The translations under genes were made by a program, and so were the position numbers. Below are positions 24,783 through 32,984 of a DNA stretch of 64,000 nucleotides, one piece after another. The notes under the pieces were generated by a model. It was given only the letters and a program-made list of their open reading frames with translations, ran no database searches and was not told the DNA's origin. This DNA is from Actinoplanes sp. DH11 (GTDB lineage Bacteria > Actinomycetota > Actinomycetes > Mycobacteriales > Micromonosporaceae): assembly GCF_020873875.1 (NCBI RefSeq), contig NZ_JAHWGU010000022.1:100027-164026 (forward strand), in the 5' to 3' direction. Position 1 is the first letter of the stretch, and every line of letters starts with the position of its first letter.

Positions 24783-25357
24783 CAGGCCTTCACCTCGCCG
24801 CCGGCGGTCGCCGGATCCGGGTTCGCCTGGTCCGGGTCCGGCTGCTCCGGTGTGCTCCGGCGGGCGCCGATGTCCGGGCGGGACAGGACGATCGCACCGA
24901 CGAGCGCGGAGAGCAGCAGGATCGACAGCACCTCGAACGGCAGCACCCAGGCCCCGAAGATCTGCTCACCGACCCGCTCGGCGGTGCCCGGCTCCGGTTC
25001 CGGGTAACGCACCCAGCGGAACGCGTCCGCGAAGAGCACGGCCAGGCCCAGGCCGGCGCCGCCACCGATCAGCACGGCCGGGAAGGCCGGGCGGTCCAGG
25101 CCGGCGGACGGGCCGATCGGGGCGCGGGTCAGCATCACCGCGAAAAGCAGCAGCACCACCACGGCACCGACATAGACCAGGATCTGCACCCACGCCACCA
25201 GTTCGGCGCCGAGGACCAGGTAGAGACCCGCGATCGCACCCAGGCTGACCACCAGGTAGAGGCCGGCGCGCACCAGGTGGCTGCTGGTCACGACGAGCGC
25301 GCCGGAACCGACCGCGAGGGCGCCCAGCGCGAGCAGCAGCACGTCCGCGACGGTCAC
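24782..25357 (-). CDS. nuoJ: NADH-quinone oxidoreductase subunit J
   Basis: 191 residues, five membrane helices. SHLVRAGLYLVVSLGAIAGLYLVLGAELVAWVQILVYVGAVVVLLLFAVML (read in parts) is the diagnostic core with the YVGAVVVL motif. GTG start overlaps the nuoI stop (GTGA). The C-terminus is a proline/aspartate-rich tail. Confidence 0.93.
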   Translation of the reverse strand: MTVADVLLLALGALAVGSGALVVTSSHLVRAGLYLVVSLGAIAGLYLVLGAELVAWVQILVYVGAVVVLLLFAVMLTRAPIGPSAGLDRPAFPAVLIGGGAGLGLAVLFADAFRWVRYPEPEPGTAERVGEQIFGAWVLPFEVLSILLLSALVGAIVLSRPDIGARRSTPEQPDPDQANPDPATAGGEVKA

Positions 25358-26028
25358 CGCGCCGGCTCCCCGGGGCTGGAGCCGGCGGTGTCCTCCGGGT
25401 CCGCCGGCGGCGATGGCCGGGGCGGGACGGGCTGCGCTGCGGTTGGCGGCGGAGCAGCCCGTACAGCTGCCGGTCTTGCCGTCTTCGCCGCGGTGGCCGC
25501 GCCCGGGCCCGCCGCCTTGCGCGCCGCCGTGGCCTCCTCCTTGCTCGGCTCGCCGAGCACGTCGTGCGCCGGCGGCGGAGGCACCGTGCGCATCCACTCC
25601 CCCAGCCGGTCCTTGTCGTGCAGCAGGGAGAGGACGTCGGTCTCGGCGTACTCGAACTCGGGCGTCCAGTGCAGCGCGTCGAACGGGCAGACCTCGATGC
25701 AGATGCCGCAGTACATGCAGAGCGCGAAGTCGATGTCGAACTTGTCGAGCACGTTGCGCTGCCGGGGCCGCGCCGCGCCGGGGACGACGACCTCCTCCTT
25801 GTGCGAGTCGATGTAGATGCACCAGTCCGGGCACTCGCGCGCGCAGAGCATGCAGACCGTGCAGTTCTCCTCGGACAGCGCGATCACGCCGCGGGAGCGT
25901 GGGGGCAGGTCGGGCTCGACATCCGGGTACTGCTGGGTGGTGGAGCGCCGGGTCATCGTCTTGAAGGTGACCGCCAGCCCGTCGAGCAGCCCCTTGCCGG
26001 GCACGTCTCGCTCGCCGTTATCCGTCAC
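25354..26028 (-). CDS. nuoI: NADH-quinone oxidoreductase subunit I
   Basis: 224-residue ferredoxin-like subunit that holds two 4Fe-4S clusters (N6a/N6b). Both motifs are intact: CTVCMLCARECP and CMYCGICIEVCP. A 65-residue Ala/Pro-rich C-terminal tail is longer than usual. It begins a new transcription segment: upstream lies the opposite-strand Uma2 gene rather than nuoH. Confidence 0.94.
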   Translation of the reverse strand: MTDNGERDVPGKGLLDGLAVTFKTMTRRSTTQQYPDVEPDLPPRSRGVIALSEENCTVCMLCARECPDWCIYIDSHKEEVVVPGAARPRQRNVLDKFDIDFALCMYCGICIEVCPFDALHWTPEFEYAETDVLSLLHDKDRLGEWMRTVPPPPAHDVLGEPSKEEATAARKAAGPGAATAAKTARPAAVRAAPPPTAAQPVPPRPSPPADPEDTAGSSPGEPAR

Positions 26029-26134
26029 AAGGGCCTATCCTGCCCGGTCCGGACGGGTGACGCGACCTCGGGCTCGCCGAAATCTGGGGTACCGTCGGTG
26101 CCACGGGTGACATGACCCTCTTCCGGAGGTTCGG

Positions 26135-26707
26135 ATGACCGCTGCGATCGAGTTCTTTCCGCGCGCCAGCGGCTGGACTACCGATGATCTTGAAGACCTT
26201 CCCGACGACGGTTTGCGCCGAGAGTTACTCGATGGAGTGCTGCTCGTGTCGCCTTCCCCCACGGACATCCACCAGATCATCGCCATGCGTCTCGGCGTCG
26301 CGCTCGAGGAGACCTGCCCGAGCGACCTCCAGGTGACACAGGGCGTCGAGATCAGGATCAGTCCCACCCGGTCGTTCATCCCGGACGTGCTGGTGGCGAC
26401 GGACGAGGCCGCTCGGCGCCGCGGGCGCTACTACACCCCCAAAGAGGTCGTGCTCGCCGTCGAGATCGTGTCGCCGACCTCGCTCGCCATGGACCGGGTG
26501 ATGAAACCCGCGCTCTACGCGTCGGCGGGCATCCCGTACTACTGGCGGATCGAGACGACGAACGGCATCGCCGTGCACGCGCAGGAGCTGGATCCGGCGC
26601 TGGGCGTCTACCGGCCGGTTGAGCTCTTCGACGCCCGGATCCGCACCCTCGAACCGTGGCCGATCGACATCCCGGTCAAGCGGCTCACCCCTCGCCACAT
26701 GCTCTAG
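26135..26707 (+). CDS. Uma2-family protein (PD-(D/E)XK-like)
   Basis: 190 residues of the DUF820/Uma2 family. Visible are LPDDGLRRELLDGVLLVSPSPTDIHQ, then SFIPDVLVATDEAA with the Asp of the nuclease-like core, and VLAVEIVSPTSLAMDRVMKPALYASAGIPYYWRIE with the (E)-x-(K) part. The fold is that of restriction-type nucleases; biological role unknown. A strong GGAGG RBS precedes ATG. It lies on the opposite strand between nuoH and nuoI, overlapping the nuoH stop by 4 bp, which suggests insertion into the nuo cluster. Confidence 0.87.
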   Translation: MTAAIEFFPRASGWTTDDLEDLPDDGLRRELLDGVLLVSPSPTDIHQIIAMRLGVALEETCPSDLQVTQGVEIRISPTRSFIPDVLVATDEAARRRGRYYTPKEVVLAVEIVSPTSLAMDRVMKPALYASAGIPYYWRIETTNGIAVHAQELDPALGVYRPVELFDARIRTLEPWPIDIPVKRLTPRHML

Positions 26708-27663
26708 GTCAGGGCCTTCACGGCGGCCGTCAGGACCAGTTGGGCCAGGGCGGTCGGGACCAGGACCAGCCAGCAGAGGCGTTGCAGCTGGTCCTCGCGC
26801 AGGCGGGGGTAACTCACCCGCAGCCAGATGATCACGAAGGACAGGGCGAAAATCTTCAGCAGGGTCCAGAGCCAGCCGAGCTGGTCGGGGTTGGGGCCGT
26901 GCCAGCCGCCCAGGAAGAGGACCGTGGTCAGGGCCGCGATCACGACGATGCCGACGTACTCCGCCAGCAGGAAGAACGCGAAGCGCAAGCCGGTGTACTC
27001 GGTCATGTAGCCGAACACCAGCTCCGAGTCGGCGATCGGCATGTCGAACGGCGGGCGGCGGATCTCGGCGAGGCCGGCGATGAAGAAGACGAGCGCGGCC
27101 GGGGCCTGCCAGATCAGCCACCACGGCTGCCACGCCTCGACGATGCCGGGCAGGCTGAGCGTGCCGGCGGCCATCGCGACACTCGCCGCCGACAAGACCA
27201 GCGGCAGCTCGTAGCCGAGCAGCTGCGCGGCGCCGCGGACGCCGCCGAGCAGGCTGTACTTGTTCGCCGACGACCAGGCGGACATCAGCACCGCCACCAC
27301 GCCGATCCCCATCACGGCGAGGACCAGGAACAACCCGATGTCGAGACGCTGGGCGACGAGGCCGCCGGGTCCGAGCGGGATGGTCAGGAAGATGACGAGG
27401 TACGGGAAGAGGGCCACGATCGGGGCCAGCCGGAACACCGCCCGGTCCGCCTCCCGCGGGGTCACGTCCTCCTTCTGCACGAACTTCACGCCGTCCGCGA
27501 CGAGCTGGGCCCAGCCGTGGAAGGCGCCCGCGTACATCGGGCCGAGCCGGCCCTGCATGTGCGCCATCACCTTGTGCTCGGCCTGCCCGACGACGAGCGG
27601 GAGCACCAGGAACGCGGCCATCACCGCGACGACCCGGATCAGCAGGTCCAGCCAGAGCGGCAT
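26704..27663 (-). CDS. nuoH: NADH-quinone oxidoreductase subunit H
   Basis: 319-residue membrane subunit at the quinone site and joint with the peripheral arm. VVGQAEHKVMAHMQGRLGPMYAG, DGVKFVQKEDVTP, EIRRPPFDMPIADSELVFGYMTEYTGLRFAFFLLAEY (in parts) are classic. ATG overlaps the nuoC stop (TGATG). Its last 4 bp overlap the convergent Uma2 gene, so nuoI is not directly behind it. Confidence 0.95.
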   Translation of the reverse strand: MPLWLDLLIRVVAVMAAFLVLPLVVGQAEHKVMAHMQGRLGPMYAGAFHGWAQLVADGVKFVQKEDVTPREADRAVFRLAPIVALFPYLVIFLTIPLGPGGLVAQRLDIGLFLVLAVMGIGVVAVLMSAWSSANKYSLLGGVRGAAQLLGYELPLVLSAASVAMAAGTLSLPGIVEAWQPWWLIWQAPAALVFFIAGLAEIRRPPFDMPIADSELVFGYMTEYTGLRFAFFLLAEYVGIVVIAALTTVLFLGGWHGPNPDQLGWLWTLLKIFALSFVIIWLRVSYPRLREDQLQRLCWLVLVPTALAQLVLTAAVKALT

Positions 27664-28397
27664 CAGTCGGTCCCCTCACCGGTCCGCGGCGGGCGCTCGG
27701 TCGCGGGACGAGCCGGGCGCTCTGCGCGGGGCGGGCGGTCCGCGGCCGGGCGGGCTGGGCGTTCGCCGCGGGCCGGACGCTCCGGTGGCGGGACCTTGCC
27801 TTTCAGCGGGCCCCACTCGTTCGGGTCCGGCACGCCGGGCGGGCGCATCGGCGCACGTTTCGCGGCGCCGCCCTCCGACTCCCCCGGCTCCTTCGCGCCC
27901 GGCCACGGCTTGGCGACGCGCGAGGCCAGCACGAACTCCTTGCGCAGCGGATGCCCCTCGAACTCCGGCGGCAGCAGCAGCGGCCGCATGCCGGGGTGGC
28001 GGGCGAACGTGATGCCGAACATCTCGTACGTCTCCCGCTCGTGCCAGTCCGCGCCCGGATAGAGGTCCACCAGCGACTCGATCTCCGGGTCGGCGCGCGG
28101 CACCCGGGCGCGCAGCAGCACGCCGTGCCGGCGCCGGGTGGACCAGAGGTGCGCGATCACGGTGAAACCGTCGTCCAGCTCGTCCACCGCGGAGAGCCAG
28201 TCGAAGAAGTCGCAGCCGATCGCGCCCGGGTCGCGGGCCACCTCGGCGGCGTGCCACCATCGGGCCGGCGGCACGTCGACGACGGCGCGGGCGTGACCGG
28301 GGCCGCCCCCGGTGACACCTGTCGCGACGGCACCGGTCGCCGGGTCGTCCGTCGCCAGCAGCGCGGCCAGGCGGTCACCGACCTCTTCGGGCGTCAT
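27663..28397 (-). CDS. nuoC: NADH-quinone oxidoreductase subunit C
   Basis: 244 residues: an N-terminal 30-kDa subunit domain (FFDWLSAVDELDDGFTVIAHL, SLVDLYPGADWHERETYEMFGI, then HPLRKEF) and a C-terminal Arg/Pro-rich tail of about 70 residues with repeated RPAADRPPRAERPARP units. It is not fused to NuoD, and no nuoD follows; nuoH is next. Start chosen at ATG 28397 with AGGA eight bases upstream. A divergent sigma cassette starts about 65 bp away. Confidence 0.88.
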   Translation of the reverse strand: MTPEEVGDRLAALLATDDPATGAVATGVTGGGPGHARAVVDVPPARWWHAAEVARDPGAIGCDFFDWLSAVDELDDGFTVIAHLWSTRRRHGVLLRARVPRADPEIESLVDLYPGADWHERETYEMFGITFARHPGMRPLLLPPEFEGHPLRKEFVLASRVAKPWPGAKEPGESEGGAAKRAPMRPPGVPDPNEWGPLKGKVPPPERPARGERPARPAADRPPRAERPARPATERPPRTGEGTD

Positions 28398-28429
28398 GCG
28401 CCACATCCTATGGGCCACCCGGGCCGCGC

Positions 28430-28455
28430 AACGTTCCGCCGGGCACGGACGTGTA
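28430..28455 (+). promoter_or_regulatory. ECF-type promoter of sigma copy 1
   Basis: AACG, 16-bp spacer, CGTGTA. The GTG start of the sigma reading frame follows the -10 by only 6 bp, which implies a leaderless mRNA. The same geometry recurs at 28986-29011. Confidence 0.45.
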
Positions 28456-28461
28456 TTCCGC

Positions 28462-28926
28462 GTGACCGCCATCGCCGAACCGGAGACACCCATTCCCGCC
28501 CGAGACGAACCGCCCAGCTTCGACGAGGTCTACGCCGCTCACTACACCGATCTCGCCGTGCAGTTGTACGCGTACTTCGGCGATCGGCAGGAGGCCCAGG
28601 ACGTGGCCCAGGAGGCGTTCTGCCGCGCGCTGGCCCGATGGAACACCCTCATCGGGTACGACGACCCGGTCGCCTGGATCCGCCGGGTCGCCGGGAACCT
28701 GGCGGTCAGCCGCTGGCGCCGGGCCCGGACCGCGATGAACTTCCTGCGCCGGCAACGCCCGGGCGAACCGCAGACCGACGGCCCGAACCCAAAACGGGTC
28801 GCCCTGCTCGCCGCGCTCGGCACCCTGCCGCCGGCACAGCGCCGGGCGATCGTGCTGCGGTACCTGGCGGACCTGCCGGTGGCGGAGATCGCCCGGCGGG
28901 AACGTGTCGCCGAGGGAACCGTCCGG
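28462..28926 (+). pseudogene. Truncated ECF sigma factor (copy 1)
   Basis: From GTG 28462 the frame encodes a sigma factor strongly similar to the next gene: PPSFDEVYAAHYTDLAVQLY, YFGDRQEAQDVAQEAFCRAL, DPVAWIRRVAGNLAVSRWRR, then region 4 up to EIARRERVAEGTV. At about 28924 similarity stops, just where copy 2 continues KSWLHRGRAAL, so the recognition helix is missing. The open frame does not end there: it runs on, out of frame through copy 2, and joins the frame of the downstream membrane protein, stopping only at 30489. I annotate it as a truncated duplicate. Confidence 0.6.
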
Positions 28927-28985
28927 CCGGGTGACCACCGCGGCAGCCGCGGCGGGCGCGGTGAAGGTTTTCCGGCGGCCTGCGC

Positions 28986-29011
28986 AACCGGCCGCCGGGT
29001 CCGGGCGTGTA
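28986..29011 (+). promoter_or_regulatory. ECF-type promoter of sigma copy 2
   Basis: AACC, 16-bp spacer, CGTGTA, then GTG start after 6 bp, matching the copy-1 promoter in layout. Suggests autoregulation and a leaderless transcript. Confidence 0.45.
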
Positions 29012-29017
29012 GTGGCC

Positions 29018-29563
29018 GTGACAGCCATCGCCGGAGCCGGAACGGAGACGCGGATCGCCGTGCGCCACGAACCGCCGTCGTTCGACGAGGTCTACGCCGC
29101 GCACTACGCCGACCTCGTCGTGCAGCTCTACGCCTACTTCGGCGACCGCCAGGAGGCGCACGACGTGGTCCAGGAGGCGTTCTACCGGGCGCTCCTGCGG
29201 TGGAAGACCGTCACCGAGTACGACGACCCGGTCGCCTGGATCCGCCGGGTGGCCTGGAACCTGGCGGTCAGCCGGTGGCGCCGCGCGCGGACCGCGTTGA
29301 GCTTCCTGAGCCGGCAACGCCGGGTGGAGGCGCAGACCGAGGGGCCGGGCCCGGAACGGGTCGCGCTCGTCGACGCGCTCGCCACGCTGCCGGACACCCA
29401 GCGCCGGGCGCTGGTCCTGCATTACCTGGCGGATCTGCCGGTGGCCGAGATCGCCCGGCGGGAACGCGTCGCCGTCGGGACCGTGAAGTCCTGGCTGCAC
29501 CGGGGCCGGGCCGCACTCGCGACCCGGCTCGACGTCACCGACAGCGCCGGAGGTGCGCGATGA
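29018..29563 (+). CDS. ECF RNA polymerase sigma factor (copy 2, intact)
   Basis: 181 residues from GTG 29018. Region 2: FDEVYAAHYADLVVQLYAYFGDRQEAHDVVQEAFYRALLRW (in parts) and DPVAWIRRVAWNLAVSRWRR. Region 4: LATLPDTQRRALVLHYLADLPVAEIARRERVAVGTVKSWLHRGRAAL, complete with the recognition helix. Its stop overlaps the start of the downstream membrane protein by ATGA. An upstream ATG-start frame would add 38 residues without homology to copy 1, so the GTG is preferred. Confidence 0.85.
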   Translation: MTAIAGAGTETRIAVRHEPPSFDEVYAAHYADLVVQLYAYFGDRQEAHDVVQEAFYRALLRWKTVTEYDDPVAWIRRVAWNLAVSRWRRARTALSFLSRQRRVEAQTEGPGPERVALVDALATLPDTQRRALVLHYLADLPVAEIARRERVAVGTVKSWLHRGRAALATRLDVTDSAGGAR

Positions 29564-30489
29564 GCGACAAGATCGAGCAACTCTTCGCGGATCTGCGGGC
29601 CGAGACGCTCACCACCGTGGTCCCGCCCGGCACCGGGCCGCTGCGCCGGGCCGCGCGGCGACGCCGGACGGTCCTCCCGGTCACCGCCGCGGCGGCCGTG
29701 CTGGCGGTGACCGGGCTCTCCCTGGTGGTCCGCCCGGGCGACTCCCCGGCACCGCCTGCCGCACCGGTCGGCGCCGGCCCTGGCCACGACAGCCGGACAC
29801 TGGAGGAGGAGGTGTCCCGGAAGCTGGGTCTCGACCCCGCGTTGCGGACGCTGGGGAACGTCGCGGTCAGCACGGCGAACGGCCCGCAGGAGGAACGCCG
29901 CACCCTGCCCGGCGGCAGCTACGACGTGCGCCTGGCCTGTTTCGGCACCGGCTCGATGCACGTCACGGTGACCGCGGGGCGGCCTCCCGCCACGTCCCCG
30001 GCATCGGTGCCCTGCGACGACGCCGACCGGTCCACCGTGATCACGGTGCCGATCACCGTCCCCGGCGGCGGCGCCGTGACCGTGCGGGTCGTGCCGGAGG
30101 TGAGCGGACCGGGCCGGGCCGGCTTCGGGTACGCCATCGAGATGGCGCAGGCGGACCGGCTCCGCCTGCAGCTCCGCGCCCGGGACGCGCTCGCCGGCAC
30201 CCCGCGGCACGCCTTCCTGGCGATGGAGGGCGGGATGGCGTACGAGGACCCGGGCGACGCCGACCGCCGGCGGATCCGGGCCGTCTGCGTGGGACTGGGC
30301 ACCGCCACCCTCCGGGTCGGCGCCGCCGGGGGCGAGGCCGTCAGCGAGGCCCCGATCCGGTGCGCGACCGACAACCCGCCGGTGACCACGCTGGACTACG
30401 ACCGGGCCGGGCCGCTCATCGCCGGTGTGGTGCCGGACGCCGAGACGATCGGGCGGGCGGCGGGGGCGCTCACCGTCGAGCCGTCCTGA
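29560..30489 (+). CDS. Sigma-linked membrane protein, possible anti-sigma
   Basis: 309 residues starting MSDKIEQLFADLRAET. About 32 cytoplasmic residues precede one membrane helix (TVLPVTAAAAVLAVTGLSLVV), followed by an extracellular beta-rich part with paired cysteines (RLACFGTG, SVPCDDAD; RAVCVGLG, APIRCATD), suggesting two homologous modules each with a disulfide. The coupling to an ECF sigma gene suggests control of that factor, but no zinc anti-sigma motif is seen. Confidence 0.72.
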   Translation: MSDKIEQLFADLRAETLTTVVPPGTGPLRRAARRRRTVLPVTAAAAVLAVTGLSLVVRPGDSPAPPAAPVGAGPGHDSRTLEEEVSRKLGLDPALRTLGNVAVSTANGPQEERRTLPGGSYDVRLACFGTGSMHVTVTAGRPPATSPASVPCDDADRSTVITVPITVPGGGAVTVRVVPEVSGPGRAGFGYAIEMAQADRLRLQLRARDALAGTPRHAFLAMEGGMAYEDPGDADRRRIRAVCVGLGTATLRVGAAGGEAVSEAPIRCATDNPPVTTLDYDRAGPLIAGVVPDAETIGRAAGALTVEPS

Positions 30490-30505
30490 CCGGGCCGCCG
30501 GTGGA

Positions 30506-31807
30506 TCACAGGCCGGGCAGGCGGCCGTTGCGGAACACGTCGACGAAGTCCTGGTGGTCCTCGCGGGCCTGGTCGCCGTACCGGTGCGCGAACTCCACCA
30601 GGTGCCGCACGAAACCGGCCTCGTCGGCGTCCACCACCGCGACGATCGCCTCCTCGGTGGAGAAGTCGACCAGGTCGTGACTGGACTCGTCGTCGGCGAC
30701 CGAATGCATCCGGGCCACCGCGCGGCCCAGGTCGGCGACCACGCCGGTCAGGTCCTCCGGCTCGTTCACGTCCGACCAGTCCAGGTCGGCGGCGTACGGC
30801 GAGACCTCGGCGACCAGCTGGCCGACCCCGTCCAGTTCGGTGAAGCCCAGCCACGGGTCGGCGTGGGCCTGCAACGCCCGCTGCGACTCGGCGGTCCGGT
30901 GGCCCTGGTGCCGGAAGTACGACCGGACCCGTTCGTCGTCGATCCAGCGCGCCACCGCCGGCACCTGCGCCTGCTTCATGTAGATGATCACGTCGTTCTC
31001 GAGGGCCTCGGTGTGCCCTTCGAGCAGCAGGTTGTACGACGGAAGCCCGGCCGAACCGATCCCGACTCCCTTGCGCAGCTTGATGTCCTTGATGTTGGTG
31101 GAAATCGGCCGGCTGCGCCCGGGCACCGTGTCCAGGTAGTTGTCGAAGGCCGCCCGTACCACTGCCTCGGTGTCCGGGTCGACGTCGTGGACGCCGTCGC
31201 CGAGCGAGAACCGCCGCTCGAAGTCGTCGATCGTGGTCTGCGTCGCCAGCAGATCCACCCGGGTGTTCAGCCGCGCCCGCTGCAGCACCCGGCGCAGCAC
31301 ACCGTCCGCGTTCGCCAGGGTGATCGAGCCGATCGCGTCGTCGCCGCCGTGCGCGATCGCCCGCAACTCGGTCAGGTAGGCCCCGGCGAACGCCGTGACC
31401 AGCGCCGTGATGTTGTCGTCGGAGAGCGCCTTCGAGTAGCCGATCAGGGCCACGCTCGCCGAGAACCGCTTGAGGTCCCAGCTGAACGGGCCCACATACG
31501 CCTCGTCGAAGTCGTTGACGTTGAAGACCAGGTGGCCGGACGAGTTCATGTAGGTGCCGAAGTTCTCGGCGTGCAGGTCACCGTGGATCCACACCCGGCT
31601 GGTCCGCTCGTCGAGGAAACTGTCGTCGCGGTACCCGCCGGTCAGATCCGCGTAGAACAGCGAGGCGCTGCCCCGGTAGAACGCGAACGGCGACGCCGCC
31701 ATCTTCCGGAACTTGCGGCGGAACGCGGCCGGGTCGACCGCCATCAGCGCACCGAACTCCCGTGTGAGCACGTCGACGATGACATCGGCACGGGACTCGG
31801 AGGCCAT
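30506..31807 (-). CDS. DUF2252 family protein
   Basis: 433 residues from ATG 31807. Kinase-like features: RVWIHGDLHAENFGTY (catalytic-loop HGDLHxxN form) near residue 70, FNVNDFDEAYVGPFSWDLKRFSAS right after (DFD-type metal motif). The family has a protein-kinase or aminoglycoside-phosphotransferase-like fold with unknown substrate. Convergent with the preceding sigma-linked gene and divergent from hemC. Length normal. Confidence 0.88.
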   Translation of the reverse strand: MASESRADVIVDVLTREFGALMAVDPAAFRRKFRKMAASPFAFYRGSASLFYADLTGGYRDDSFLDERTSRVWIHGDLHAENFGTYMNSSGHLVFNVNDFDEAYVGPFSWDLKRFSASVALIGYSKALSDDNITALVTAFAGAYLTELRAIAHGGDDAIGSITLANADGVLRRVLQRARLNTRVDLLATQTTIDDFERRFSLGDGVHDVDPDTEAVVRAAFDNYLDTVPGRSRPISTNIKDIKLRKGVGIGSAGLPSYNLLLEGHTEALENDVIIYMKQAQVPAVARWIDDERVRSYFRHQGHRTAESQRALQAHADPWLGFTELDGVGQLVAEVSPYAADLDWSDVNEPEDLTGVVADLGRAVARMHSVADDESSHDLVDFSTEEAIVAVVDADEAGFVRHLVEFAHRYGDQAREDHQDFVDVFRNGRLPGL

Positions 31808-31880
31808 GTCGATCACGCTACTCACCCGTCGCACCCCGGGTCGGTCATCCGCTCGGAGCAGAACCGCTACCCTTTCCGCT

Positions 31881-32810
31881 ATGTCCGCTTCACGCTTGCT
31901 GCGTATCGGCACCCGTTCCTCACCGATGGCCCTCGCCCAGGTCGAACGGGTGCGCCGGATGCTCGCCGAGCGCCGGCCGGAAGTGACCGTCGAGGTGCTG
32001 CCGCTCTCCACCAGCGGCGACCGGTGGCAGGGCTCGCTCGCCGACCTCGGCGGCAAGGGGGCCTTCACCAAGGAGGTCGACCAGGCGCTGCTGGCCGGCC
32101 GGGTCGACCTGGCCGTGCACTGCGTCAAGGACGTCCCCGGCGACCGGCCCGCGCCCGCCGGCACGGTGCTCGCCGCCTACCTGGCCCGCGACGACGTGCG
32201 CGACTGCCTGATCTCACCGAGCGGCCGGCGGCTCGACGAGTTGCCCGCCGGGGCCCGGGTGGGCACGTCGGCCGTACGCCGGGTCGCTCAGCTCGCCCTG
32301 CACTTCCCGCACCTGACCGCGGTGCCGATCCGCGGCAACGCCAACTCCCGGCTGGCCAAACTCGACGCCGGCGAGTACGACGCACTGCTCCTCGCCGTCT
32401 CCGGCCTGCACCGGATCGGCGCGCCGGAGCGGATGACACACCCGATCGACGTGGACACCTTCGTGCCGGCGGTCGGCTCCGGCACCCTGGTTCTCCAGTG
32501 CCGCGACGACGACCCGGCGACCCGGGAACTGGCCGAGGCCCTCGGCGACCGCGCGGCCGGCCGGGAGACCGAGGCCGAGCGCACGATGCTGCACATCCTG
32601 CAGGGCAGCTGTCATTCGCCGATCGCCGGTTACGCCCGCACCGAACCCGACGGCCGGATCGGGTTGCGCGCCCGGGTGCTCAGCCTGGACGGCAAGACCG
32701 TCCTGGACGCCCACGAATGGGCGACCGACCCGGTCGTGCTCGGCACCTCGGTCGCCGCGGCCCTGCTCCGGCAGGGCGCCCGCGACATCCTGGCCGGCTT
32801 CGGCCGCTGA
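31881..32810 (+). CDS. hemC: Hydroxymethylbilane synthase-like protein (divergent HemC)
   Basis: 309 residues, colinear with porphobilinogen deaminase: RIGTRSSPMALAQ, GGKGAFTKEVDQALL, VHCVKDVPGD, GTSAVRR, IRGNANSRLAKL, the cysteine that carries the dipyrromethane cofactor in LQGSCHSPIAGYA. The catalytic Asp of KDVP is present, but several near-invariant positions differ: HS-KD reads HC-KD, GTSS reads GTSA, GQGAxxIE reads GSGTLVLQ, GGCQ reads GSCH. It is isolated from other heme genes. It may be a paralogue with altered activity. Confidence 0.8.
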   Translation: MSASRLLRIGTRSSPMALAQVERVRRMLAERRPEVTVEVLPLSTSGDRWQGSLADLGGKGAFTKEVDQALLAGRVDLAVHCVKDVPGDRPAPAGTVLAAYLARDDVRDCLISPSGRRLDELPAGARVGTSAVRRVAQLALHFPHLTAVPIRGNANSRLAKLDAGEYDALLLAVSGLHRIGAPERMTHPIDVDTFVPAVGSGTLVLQCRDDDPATRELAEALGDRAAGRETEAERTMLHILQGSCHSPIAGYARTEPDGRIGLRARVLSLDGKTVLDAHEWATDPVVLGTSVAAALLRQGARDILAGFGR

Positions 32811-32871
32811 CCCCACGACGCGCCGACGTCTGGTCGTGGACAAACCGCCCACGGGAACTCCGCGCGGCCGT

Positions 32872-32946
32872 GTTGATCTGCTAGCGGTGCGAAATCGCGG
32901 TTTTGGCCCCTTGATCACAGCGTTTTCGTAGCGCTGGCAGATCAAC
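32872..32946. repeat. 75-bp palindromic dispersed repeat, copy 1
   Basis: The ends are inverted: GTTGATCTGCTAGCG at the left and CGCTGGCAGATCAAC at the right. The interior contains CGAAATCGC and TTGATCACAGCG segments. The reverse complement matches 63136-63201 closely. Located between the convergent hemC and nuoB genes, so it may act as a terminator, REP-like or MITE-like element. Confidence 0.8.
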
Positions 32947-32984
32947 ATTTTGCCGGGGCGGGCACGCCGGGCGTAGCTCGTGCG

